Shown in pieces: positions 1 through 4,766 of a stretch of 6,232 bases of DNA. Source of the stretch: Candidatus Babelota bacterium. GTDB lineage: Bacteria; Babelota; Babeliae; Babelales; JAUPTZ01. A program made the translations under genes and the position numbers. The stretch's first letter is position 1. Each line of letters begins with the position of its first letter. The stretch covers positions 1 through 6,232 of the forward strand of contig JAUPVI010000060.1 of NCBI GenBank assembly GCA_030917105.1, in the 5' to 3' direction. Under the pieces are notes generated by a model. The model did no database searches and was not told where the DNA came from. It was given only the letters and a program-made list of their open reading frames with translations.

Positions 1-8
1 ACCAGAAC

Positions 9-14
9 AAAGGA
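9..14 (+). promoter_or_regulatory. Ribosome binding site of tdk
   Basis: AAAGGA lies 7 nt upstream of the ATG at 22. This supports that start, which leaves only a short N-terminal extension before the P-loop, as expected for the family. Confidence 0.8.
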
Positions 15-21
15 TATTTTT

Positions 22-639
22 ATGAAATCAAGAAAAGGCTCCCTTGAGGTGGTAGCCGGCTGCATGTTTTCCGGCAAAACCGAAGAACTCATGCGCCTGG
101 TCCGCCGCGCTGAATATGCAAAGCAAGCAGTCATCACCATCAAGCACCGCATCGACAATCGGGTTCATACCACCTGCATCAACTCGCATGCCGGTCGCGT
201 TTTAGAAGCCGCTGCCGCTGATGACGTAGAAAGCCTGCGCACCGCTATTCCTCTGGACATTGAAGTAGTGGCCATCGACGAAGTACAATTTTTCCCTCTG
301 GATATCCTCAGTGTCATCGAAGAGCTCGTGGACCGTGGTGTACGCGTCATTGCCGCCGGCCTGGACACCGATTTTCGCGGCCAACCTTTTGGCATTATGC
401 CACACCTCATGACTCTTGCTGACAGCGTGCATAAGCTTTCTGCCATCTGCATGCAATGTGGCAAAGACGCCCGCTGGACCCAACGTCTGGTCAACGGCAA
501 ACCGGCTGATTGGCATGATCCACTCATCCAAGTTGGTGCAGAAGACTCCTATGAAGCGCGCTGTCGCACCTGTTTTTCTATTAACCGCCCGGTTGATTTC
601 TATGCCAAAAAGGCGCAGGGACTGCAAAAGCATAGCTAA
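22..639 (+). CDS. tdk: Thymidine kinase, type II (TK1-like)
   Basis: This enzyme phosphorylates thymidine to dTMP with ATP in the cytoplasm (pyrimidine salvage). The 205-residue product has the usual length of bacterial type II thymidine kinases. The P-loop GCMFSGKT lies at residues 13-20. The Walker B and catalytic-base motif DEVQFF lies at 86-91, with Glu87 the expected general base. GLDTDFRGQPF at 113-123 follows the family pattern. Two Cys pairs (C143/C146 and C181/C184) form the structural zinc site, and the region around Tyr177 fits the thymidine-binding loop. The ATG at 22 is preceded by an AAAGGA ribosome binding site (9-14) at a spacing of 7 nt. The promoter lies outside the window. 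The gene is followed by an inverted-repeat element and then radA on the same strand. No intrinsic terminator with a T-tract follows it, so readthrough into radA is possible. All key residues are present and the gene looks intact. Confidence 0.97.
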   Translation: MKSRKGSLEVVAGCMFSGKTEELMRLVRRAEYAKQAVITIKHRIDNRVHTTCINSHAGRVLEAAAADDVESLRTAIPLDIEVVAIDEVQFFPLDILSVIEELVDRGVRVIAAGLDTDFRGQPFGIMPHLMTLADSVHKLSAICMQCGKDARWTQRLVNGKPADWHDPLIQVGAEDSYEARCRTCFSINRPVDFYAKKAQGLQKHS

Positions 640-651
640 GCCTGAATAGAA

Positions 652-686
652 TGGACTGCTTCGTCACTACGTTCCTCGCAATGACG
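652..686 (-). repeat. Left repeat unit of the inverted pair
   Basis: Read on the minus strand, this is CGTCATTGCGAG, a variable 9-nt middle, then GACGAAGCAGTCCA. It begins 12 nt after the tdk stop codon. In a tdk transcript it could fold on itself or pair with the right unit. Confidence 0.75.
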
Positions 687-776
687 ACTATACCTCGTTG
701 TCATATAAAGCAGAGAAGAAGCTAGTGGTAACAGGTTACGCTCACTTAACATTCCTATAGACGCGCCCAAAAGACG

Positions 777-813
777 CGTCATTGCGAGAAGGCAAAGCAG
801 ACGAAGCAATCCA
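777..813 (+). repeat. Right repeat unit of the inverted pair
   Basis: This reads CGTCATTGCGAG, an 11-nt variable middle, then GACGAAGCAATCCA. It ends 26 nt before the radA start codon, so most of the radA leader is repeat sequence. Any radA promoter must lie in or upstream of the element. Confidence 0.75.
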
Positions 814-839
814 CATAAAAACATAAAAACGGGGGTTCC

Positions 840-2195
840 ATGGCAAAAAACAACGCACAACACAAATGTACCACCTGCGGGCACATCGCCGTAAAATGGG
901 CCGGGTGTTGCCCGGAATGCAAAACCTGGAACTCTTTTGAACCGTACTCCCCATCCACAAGTCAGGCAACTGGCGCGACGGCCGCAACCACCCCAGTAGT
1001 GCCGCTCGATGAATTAAGCGGGCACAATCGTATTGAGCGCTATCAAAGCGGCATCAAAGAATGGGACCGCGTCATGGGGGACGGCGGCCTTATGCCTGGC
1101 GCCTTTCTGATCGTAACCGGCGACCCCGGCATCGGCAAATCAACGCTCCTCCTCCAAGTAGCGGCAGCCCTTGCCCAATCGCACGACGTACTTTATTTTT
1201 CCTCTGAAGAATCCGGCAGCCAACTCAAACAACGGGGCATCCGCCTCGGTATTACTTCGTCACCGCGCCTGCGTTTTTCAGACTGCGCCGACCTGGCAAC
1301 AATCATCGCCACCGGCGAAGCGGAAAAACCAGCCATCCTCATTATCGATTCCATTCAAAATTGTATTGTACAAGACGACGAACGCCAGACAGTTCCCGGC
1401 TCCATAAGCCACCTCAAATACGCCGGCTTTCTGCTCATGACTCTGGCAAAAAAACATACTATTACCGTCATTGTAACCGGACACATCACGAAAGAAGGCC
1501 AAATGGCCGGCCCAAAATTGCTTGAGCACATTGTTGACGGCGTATTCTACCTCCAAGGGGAAGACCGCTGGCAAGTGCGCATGTTACGCGCCGTTAAGAA
1601 CCGTTTCGGCACTATTGATGAGCTTGGCTTTTTTGAAATGGCCCCAAGCGGCCTGCAGCCAGTACAGAATATCAATGCTCACCTCCTCAGCCAGGCAACG
1701 CACGCACCCGGCTCAGCTCTCACCTGCAGCATTGAAGGCACCCGCCCCTTGCTCTTGGAACTCCAGGCTTTGTGCGTACCCACAAAATTTAGCATGCCCC
1801 AGCGCATTGTAACCGGGGTCGACCCCAAGCGGGTAGCACTGATTGCCGCCATTTTGGAAAAATACCTGCAAGTCGGCCTCAGCGGCGTCGATATCTTTTT
1901 TAAAGTCAGTGGTGGCTGCTCCATCAAAGAAAGCGCGAGCGACCTCGCGATCGCCCTGGCACTCCTTTCTTCTTTTTTCCAGCACCCGCTCCCGGAAAAA
2001 TCGGTAGCCCTGGGAGAAATCAGCCTGACCGGACACATTAAACCAGTCAGCTATGTAGAATCACGCATCAAAGAGGCCAATACCTTCGGCCTTAAAACCA
2101 TTTTTGTCTCAGAGGAACAGCAGTGCCCTGCCGGCAGTGATCTCCAACGATTCAAGAATGTGTACCAATTACTAAAGCTTTTTCCGGCGGGATAA
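840..2195 (+). CDS. radA: DNA repair protein RadA (Sms)
   Basis: RadA is a RecA-like ATPase and DnaB-type helicase that promotes branch migration and processing of recombination intermediates in the cytoplasm. The 451-residue product has the full family layout. An N-terminal zinc finger uses C10, C13, C24 and C27. The RecA-like core has Walker A GDPGIGKST (94-102), Walker B ending in AILIIDS (Asp170), and the RadA signature KNRFG at 253-257. A Lon-protease-like C-terminal domain spans about 280-450, with the GG..IKESASDLAIALAL-type block near 358-374. The zinc finger begins at residue 10, so the ATG at 840 must be close to the true start. The nearest Shine-Dalgarno candidate, GGGGG at 831-835, is poor and close to the ATG. 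The leader is dominated by the inverted-repeat element. Transcription ends at a hairpin just past the stop, facing a minus-strand gene. No disruption is seen. Confidence 0.97.
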   Translation: MAKNNAQHKCTTCGHIAVKWAGCCPECKTWNSFEPYSPSTSQATGATAATTPVVPLDELSGHNRIERYQSGIKEWDRVMGDGGLMPGAFLIVTGDPGIGKSTLLLQVAAALAQSHDVLYFSSEESGSQLKQRGIRLGITSSPRLRFSDCADLATIIATGEAEKPAILIIDSIQNCIVQDDERQTVPGSISHLKYAGFLLMTLAKKHTITVIVTGHITKEGQMAGPKLLEHIVDGVFYLQGEDRWQVRMLRAVKNRFGTIDELGFFEMAPSGLQPVQNINAHLLSQATHAPGSALTCSIEGTRPLLLELQALCVPTKFSMPQRIVTGVDPKRVALIAAILEKYLQVGLSGVDIFFKVSGGCSIKESASDLAIALALLSSFFQHPLPEKSVALGEISLTGHIKPVSYVESRIKEANTFGLKTIFVSEEQQCPAGSDLQRFKNVYQLLKLFPAG

Positions 2196-2201
2196 AAAGG
2201 G

Positions 2202-2229
2202 AAAGACCCCAGGTTTCCCTGAGGCCTTT
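2202..2229. terminator. Shared bidirectional intrinsic terminator between convergent genes
   Basis: The arms 2202-2213 and 2218-2229 flank a 4-nt loop. Read on the minus strand, all 12 positions pair (two as G-U) around a GAAA tetraloop, followed by CCC and five U residues. That serves the gene ending at 2280. Read on the plus strand, the two wobble positions become A-C mismatches, but the stem still forms and runs into UUUUCUU 7 nt past the radA stop. The hairpin can thus end both radA and the opposing gene, with better geometry for the minus-strand transcript. Confidence 0.75.
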
Positions 2230-2279
2230 TCTTGTAGTAAATAGTAACCAGTAAAATTAAACAATATCACCCGATTAAT

Positions 2280-3149
2280 CTATTTTACGCTTTTACGCTT
2301 TTCTGAAGTTTCGATTTCTTTAGCATTTGGCTCTCTCAAACCATCCGCAGCCTCGAGCGCAAAACCTTCCGCTGCATCATCAGCATCAAGATTTGCATCA
2401 AGATCAGCGTCAATTGGAGTAAGCTTACGGTTTTTGAATTTATTCCAGCCATAACGCACACCGTTGCTTGCCAAGCCACCGTCACCAGATACAAGACCCG
2501 CAGCCTCGTTAATAGCGATTGTTTGCAAGATAGATGCAAGCACATGCGCCCATTTTTTGCGCAAGTACTTATTACCGATAGCTGACTGGCCAAGAGCTGT
2601 GTTGTTCAACAAATATTCCAAGCCGTTGTTACGACGTTTATAAATGTCTGCAGTCAACAAACCAAGAGCACCAGCGTTCATAACATCGCCAGTAACTTTA
2701 CGTGCAAAACGTTTTTTGTTTTCTAGGCTATAACGATCCGAAACGAAGTCATTTGCCCGGCTCCACATGCTACGTTTTGGCAATTCAGACATTTCTTGCT
2801 GACGCTCAAACTTTGAAGCAGCCGTTCTAACTTGAGTACCTTTTACGTAGCCGCGCTTATCAGCTTCGGCATATTTTTTACCAAGCTCAAGATTGCGAGC
2901 CTCGCGATCTCCTTTGCCGTTTGCCTTGTAAGAAGAACTTTCAGCATCAAAGTCGTTGTCGAAAGAATAACTCAAATCCTGCTTTACATCATCGTGAGCA
3001 TCAAAATTATCTGTAAAGTCGTTAAAGTAGTCAGCTGGAATATCAGATCCCTTAGTCAATGTAGCCTTTTTTGCAGCCGCATCGCTCGCTACCACAACAC
3101 CCGAAGATGCAGCAATAAGCGCAAGCAATAACATCATTTTGTTTTTCAT
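2280..3149 (-). CDS. Hypothetical exported protein with acidic segments
   Basis: I do not recognise a family. The 289-residue product begins with a clear Sec signal peptide: K2 and K4, a hydrophobic core at 5-20, and a likely cleavage after A21 (VVA, then SDA). The mature protein has an Asp/Phe/Tyr-rich acidic segment (about 36-70), a charged middle (80-155), two moderately hydrophobic stretches (about 156-170 and 202-222) that may be amphipathic helices, and an Asp/Ala-rich acidic region (247-268) before a basic C-terminus. It has no cysteine. The ATG at 3149 is chosen over an in-frame ATG at 3371 for three reasons: AAGGGA sits 6 nt upstream, the signal peptide starts here, and a sigma70-like promoter lies between the two ATGs. 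The next upstream gene on this strand also encodes an exported orphan. The location is periplasmic or secreted by inference; the function is unknown. Confidence 0.85.
   Translation of the reverse strand: MKNKMMLLLALIAASSGVVVASDAAAKKATLTKGSDIPADYFNDFTDNFDAHDDVKQDLSYSFDNDFDAESSSYKANGKGDREARNLELGKKYAEADKRGYVKGTQVRTAASKFERQQEMSELPKRSMWSRANDFVSDRYSLENKKRFARKVTGDVMNAGALGLLTADIYKRRNNGLEYLLNNTALGQSAIGNKYLRKKWAHVLASILQTIAINEAAGLVSGDGGLASNGVRYGWNKFKNRKLTPIDADLDANLDADDAAEGFALEAADGLREPNAKEIETSEKRKSVK
2383..2418 (-). repeat. 12-bp coding tandem repeat in the orphan exported gene
   Basis: On the plus strand, GCATCAAGATTT (2383-2394) and GCATCAAGATCA (2395-2406) are adjacent copies differing only in the last two bases. 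A third, decayed copy starting GCGTCAA occupies 2407-2418. The unit keeps frame and encodes four-residue acidic blocks (DADL, DANL, DADD) near the C-terminus. Confidence 0.65.
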
Positions 3150-3155
3150 AATTAT

Positions 3156-3161
3156 TCCCTT
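3156..3161 (-). promoter_or_regulatory. Ribosome binding site deciding the 3149 start
   Basis: AAGGGA on the minus strand lies 6 nt before the ATG at 3149, directly ahead of the signal peptide. This favours the 289-residue product over a longer in-frame reading from 3371. Confidence 0.75.
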
Positions 3162-3263
3162 ATTGTTGGTTATACATAACTTTGGTAGTTCTTTAGGAAT
3201 GGTGAAATACCAAAGGCAAAATCGAGTGCTATTCAAGACCAAAACTTGATCTTGCCTACTACT

Positions 3264-3292
3264 AATATAATTACTTAGAGAAATATTCACAA
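3264..3292 (-). promoter_or_regulatory. Sigma70-like promoter of the 289-residue exported protein gene
   Basis: On the minus strand, TTGTGA (3292-3287) and TATATT (3269-3264) are separated by 17 nt. That is 4/6 and 5/6 matches to consensus at the optimal spacing. Initiation near 3257 would give a leader of about 108 nt. The leader contains a weak hairpin, TTTGGTA/TACCAAA (3214-3208 with 3187-3181), with a 20-nt loop. Confidence 0.55.
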
Positions 3293-3345
3293 GAGTTTGT
3301 CGCAAAATAAATATCGCGGTGTGGCAAAAACCATGCTTCAAAGCC

Positions 3346-4113
3346 CTATTCCATGACCTTGCGCTCTTCACACCCTTCGCCTCTTTTGCGCTCCAGCCGC
3401 TGAAGTTTTTTATACTCAGCTCGCGTCACCAACAAGCCATCATGCCAATCTTGAAGCCTTCTAATGGCACGCGTCTCATCCTCTACCGACATCTTCTTCT
3501 TGTCCCGCGTAAACAACAGAAGACGCTTCGGCGGCGTTTTAGGTCTGATTAGCTTAAAATAAGGACTTTTCGCCGCCACTACGGGCTTTGCCGCCCCACC
3601 TTCCCGTATAGTCAGCGCCACAGAGGTATTCAGAATAGACTCACCTAGGTTAGCATCGGCCCCCGCGTTCAATGCTTTGTCCTCAGAGTCCTCTCCTATG
3701 ATATCCTCTTCAAACTCACTGATGTCACTGTCAGTCGACCAGCCACCCACAGAGCCGGCATCAGAGTTATCAGTAGTGATAGATCGTGGCGCCATGGCTT
3801 CTGAAAAATCAAGCCGCGGGCTTGCGGGCTGAGACATGCCAAGCTTTATAAAACCAGCCAGGCCGAGCCCAGAAAGGCTCAAGAGCCGCAAAAATCGTCG
3901 CGCCAATCGAATATTTTTAAAATCTGGAGAGCGATGCTGACGTGCAAGATTTTTCTCCACGGGATGCAACAAAAGCCACGCTAACCCAGTAGAAATACCG
4001 GTAATAATGGCCGCATCAAACACACGAGGATGACTGACCTCAGAGTTAGCGCGGATCCGCGGCGCAACGGCCGTTAGAAAAAATAAGAAAGCTAAAAAGT
4101 ATTGTCTCAACAT
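3346..4113 (-). CDS. Hypothetical signal-peptide and membrane protein
   Basis: I do not recognise a family. The 255-residue product starts with a hydrophobic signal sequence (residues 4-17) and a possible cleavage after A22. Two further hydrophobic segments follow, at about 33-50 and 73-92. A Ser/Asp/Glu-rich, probably disordered, acidic linker covers about 113-147. A strongly basic C-terminal part follows, with PKTPPKR at 191-197 and a charged, possibly coiled-coil helix at 209-245. If the first segment is cleaved, the chain has two membrane spans. If not, it has three, and the tail faces the other side. A good ribosome binding site, AGAGAGGGG (4121-4129), is 7 nt from the ATG. A TATACT box lies 30 nt upstream of the ATG. 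It is unrelated by eye to the downstream orphan, though both combine an export signal with acidic low-complexity sequence. The role is unknown. Confidence 0.8.
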   Translation of the reverse strand: MLRQYFLAFLFFLTAVAPRIRANSEVSHPRVFDAAIITGISTGLAWLLLHPVEKNLARQHRSPDFKNIRLARRFLRLLSLSGLGLAGFIKLGMSQPASPRLDFSEAMAPRSITTDNSDAGSVGGWSTDSDISEFEEDIIGEDSEDKALNAGADANLGESILNTSVALTIREGGAAKPVVAAKSPYFKLIRPKTPPKRLLLFTRDKKKMSVEDETRAIRRLQDWHDGLLVTRAEYKKLQRLERKRGEGCEERKVME

Positions 4114-4120
4114 GCAATGT

Positions 4121-4129
4121 CCCCTCTCT
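4121..4129 (-). promoter_or_regulatory. Strong ribosome binding site of the 255-residue membrane protein gene
   Basis: AGAGAGGGG on the minus strand is followed by 7 nt and the ATG at 4113. This fixes the start that carries the N-terminal hydrophobic segment. Confidence 0.75.
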
Positions 4130-4143
4130 CAGCATAGCCGAAA

Positions 4144-4149
4144 AGTATA
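4144..4149 (-). promoter_or_regulatory. Candidate -10 box (TATACT) of the 255-residue membrane protein gene
   Basis: TATACT on the minus strand matches the -10 consensus at 5/6, and initiation near 4137 would leave a short leader containing the ribosome binding site. No acceptable -35 element sits 16-18 nt upstream. That space is filled by a palindrome (4156-4192). The promoter, if real, may depend on an activator or a different sigma factor. Confidence 0.4.
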
Positions 4150-4155
4150 GTATGG

Positions 4156-4192
4156 CCGCAAGGGTTTGCCTCCCGCAGGGACGTAAACGCGG
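4156..4192. repeat. Compact palindrome upstream of the 255-residue membrane protein gene
   Basis: On the plus strand the blocks read CCGC, AAGG, GTTT, GCC, TCCC, GCA, GGGA, CGT, AAAC, GCGG. Nested pairing joins TCCC with GGGA, GTTT with AAAC, and CCGC with GCGG, leaving a 3-nt loop, a short internal mismatch and a 4-nt bulge (AAGG). It lies between the rpsI terminator and the TATACT box. It could be a protein-binding operator or cruciform. No T-tract follows on either strand, so it is not a typical intrinsic terminator. Confidence 0.6.
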
Positions 4193-4208
4193 CCCAAGCG
4201 CAGAGGCG

Positions 4209-4249
4209 GAAAAACAAAAAAGGCACAATAGAATAAACCACTGTGCCTT
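4209..4249 (-). terminator. Intrinsic terminator of rpsI
   Basis: On the minus strand, AAGGCACA (4249-4242) and TGTGCCTT (4227-4220) form a perfect 8-bp stem around a 14-nt loop. A long T-tract interrupted by one G follows immediately (4219-4209). It starts 21 nt after the rpsI stop and separates rpsI from the following gene. Confidence 0.9.
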
Positions 4250-4270
4250 GAATTTTGTCTCGGTAAACGA

Positions 4271-4669
4271 TTAACGCTTAACGAATTGGAATTTCTTACG
4301 CGCTGCTTTTTGACCGTATTTTTTACGTTCTTTTACGCGTGAATCAACCGTCAACAAGCCGTTCTCACGAAGAACGCCACGAAGGGTTTCATCTGTTGTT
4401 AATAACGCACGGGCGATTCCAAGCTTGATCGCATCGGATTGACCAGTACGGCCGCCGCCTTGTACATTTGCCGCGATATCGTACTTTTTAATCTGACCGG
4501 TCACATTCAGTGCAGCCAGCATCCCTTGGCGAGTCGCATCGGTATCAAAATATTGTGCATAATCACGGCCATTAACGCTAATAGTTCCATTGCCATTCTT
4601 AAGCCACACCCGAGCTGTTGCGCTTTTGCGACGCCCAATCCCGTGATGCATAGTGCTACTTTGTTTCAT
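4271..4669 (-). CDS. rpsI: 30S ribosomal protein S9
   Basis: S9 is a component of the small-subunit head; its basic C-terminal tail reaches toward the P-site tRNA. The 132-residue product matches the family from end to end. It has the N-terminal GRRKSATARV block (12-21), the central GGGRTGQSDAIKLGIARALL block (71-90), and LLTVDSRVKERKKYG (105-119) leading to the arginine/lysine-rich tail ending FQFVKR. The ATG at 4669 is supported by AAAGG (4678-4674) 4 nt upstream. A second in-frame ATG (residue 7, position 4651) is possible but has no comparable site. The gene has its own strong promoter and terminator and so appears monocistronic. It is usually the second gene of an rplM-rpsI operon in bacteria, but no L13 gene lies upstream here; a substrate-binding protein gene does. 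Confidence 0.97.
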   Translation of the reverse strand: MKQSSTMHHGIGRRKSATARVWLKNGNGTISVNGRDYAQYFDTDATRQGMLAALNVTGQIKKYDIAANVQGGGRTGQSDAIKLGIARALLTTDETLRGVLRENGLLTVDSRVKERKKYGQKAARKKFQFVKR

Positions 4670-4728
4670 ATGACCTTTCAGATCAGAAATCAGTTAGTTA
4701 GTAAACGATCTTCCCATAACGAGCAGAA

Positions 4729-4756
4729 AGTATACTGTGAACAGTAATTTTGTCAA
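4729..4756 (-). promoter_or_regulatory. Sigma70-like promoter of rpsI
   Basis: On the minus strand a perfect TTGACA (4756-4751) and TATACT (4734-4729) are separated by 16 nt. Initiation near 4722 gives a leader of about 53 nt. The -35 box starts 10 nt past the stop codon of the preceding gene, so rpsI has an independent promoter. Confidence 0.8.
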
Positions 4757-4766
4757 AACCTCTTTT

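Larger units (their letters stand above)
652..813. repeat. Inverted pair of dispersed repeat units (MITE/BIME-like element)
   Basis: The left arm (652-686) and the right arm (777-813) are near reverse complements of each other. The outer blocks TGGACTGCTTCGTC and GACGAAGCAATCCA differ at one base. The inner blocks CTCGCAATGACG and CGTCATTGCGAG match perfectly. Only the middle of each arm diverges. About 90 nt lie between the arms and show no coding potential. They contain a small palindrome, GTAAC-AG-GTTAC, at 728-739, and GACGCGTC at 773-780 abuts the right arm. Each unit also has internal dyads (TCGTCA/TGACGA in the left, ATTGC/GCAAT in the right). The core resembles a short repeat found in many unrelated bacterial genomes, often mistranslated as a peptide like HCEERSDEA; that is recalled, not searched. 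No target-site duplication or transposase is visible. Confidence 0.8.

Noticed and set aside
202..633. Long antisense frame opposite tdk (143 codons)
   Set aside because: It is a shadow of the well-supported thymidine kinase gene, with no recognisable motif of its own.
652..813. CRISPR-like repeats in the tdk-radA spacer
   Set aside because: There are only two units, in inverted and not direct orientation, with no spacer series and no cas gene in view.
636..884. Minus-strand reading frame of 82 codons across the tdk-radA spacer
   Set aside because: It is translated repeat sequence (a HCEERSDEA-type peptide) running into the antisense of radA. There is no ribosome binding site or family resemblance.
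1679..2038. Antisense frames opposite the radA C-terminal domain
   Set aside because: They are shadows of the conserved Lon-like domain coding region. They have no independent start signals.
3301..3345. Terminator after the 255-residue membrane protein gene
   Set aside because: I found no stem of useful length followed by a T-tract in the minus-strand sequence after the stop at 3346.
3150..3371. N-terminal extension of 74 residues on the exported protein (start at 3371)
   Set aside because: It would place the promoter and ribosome binding site inside the gene, bury the signal peptide and overlap the end of the upstream gene. The start at 3149 explains all of these.
4046..4228. Minus-strand frame of 60 codons over the rpsI terminator and palindrome
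   Set aside because: It lies out of frame across regulatory sequence and the start of the membrane-protein gene, with no ribosome binding site or recognisable protein.
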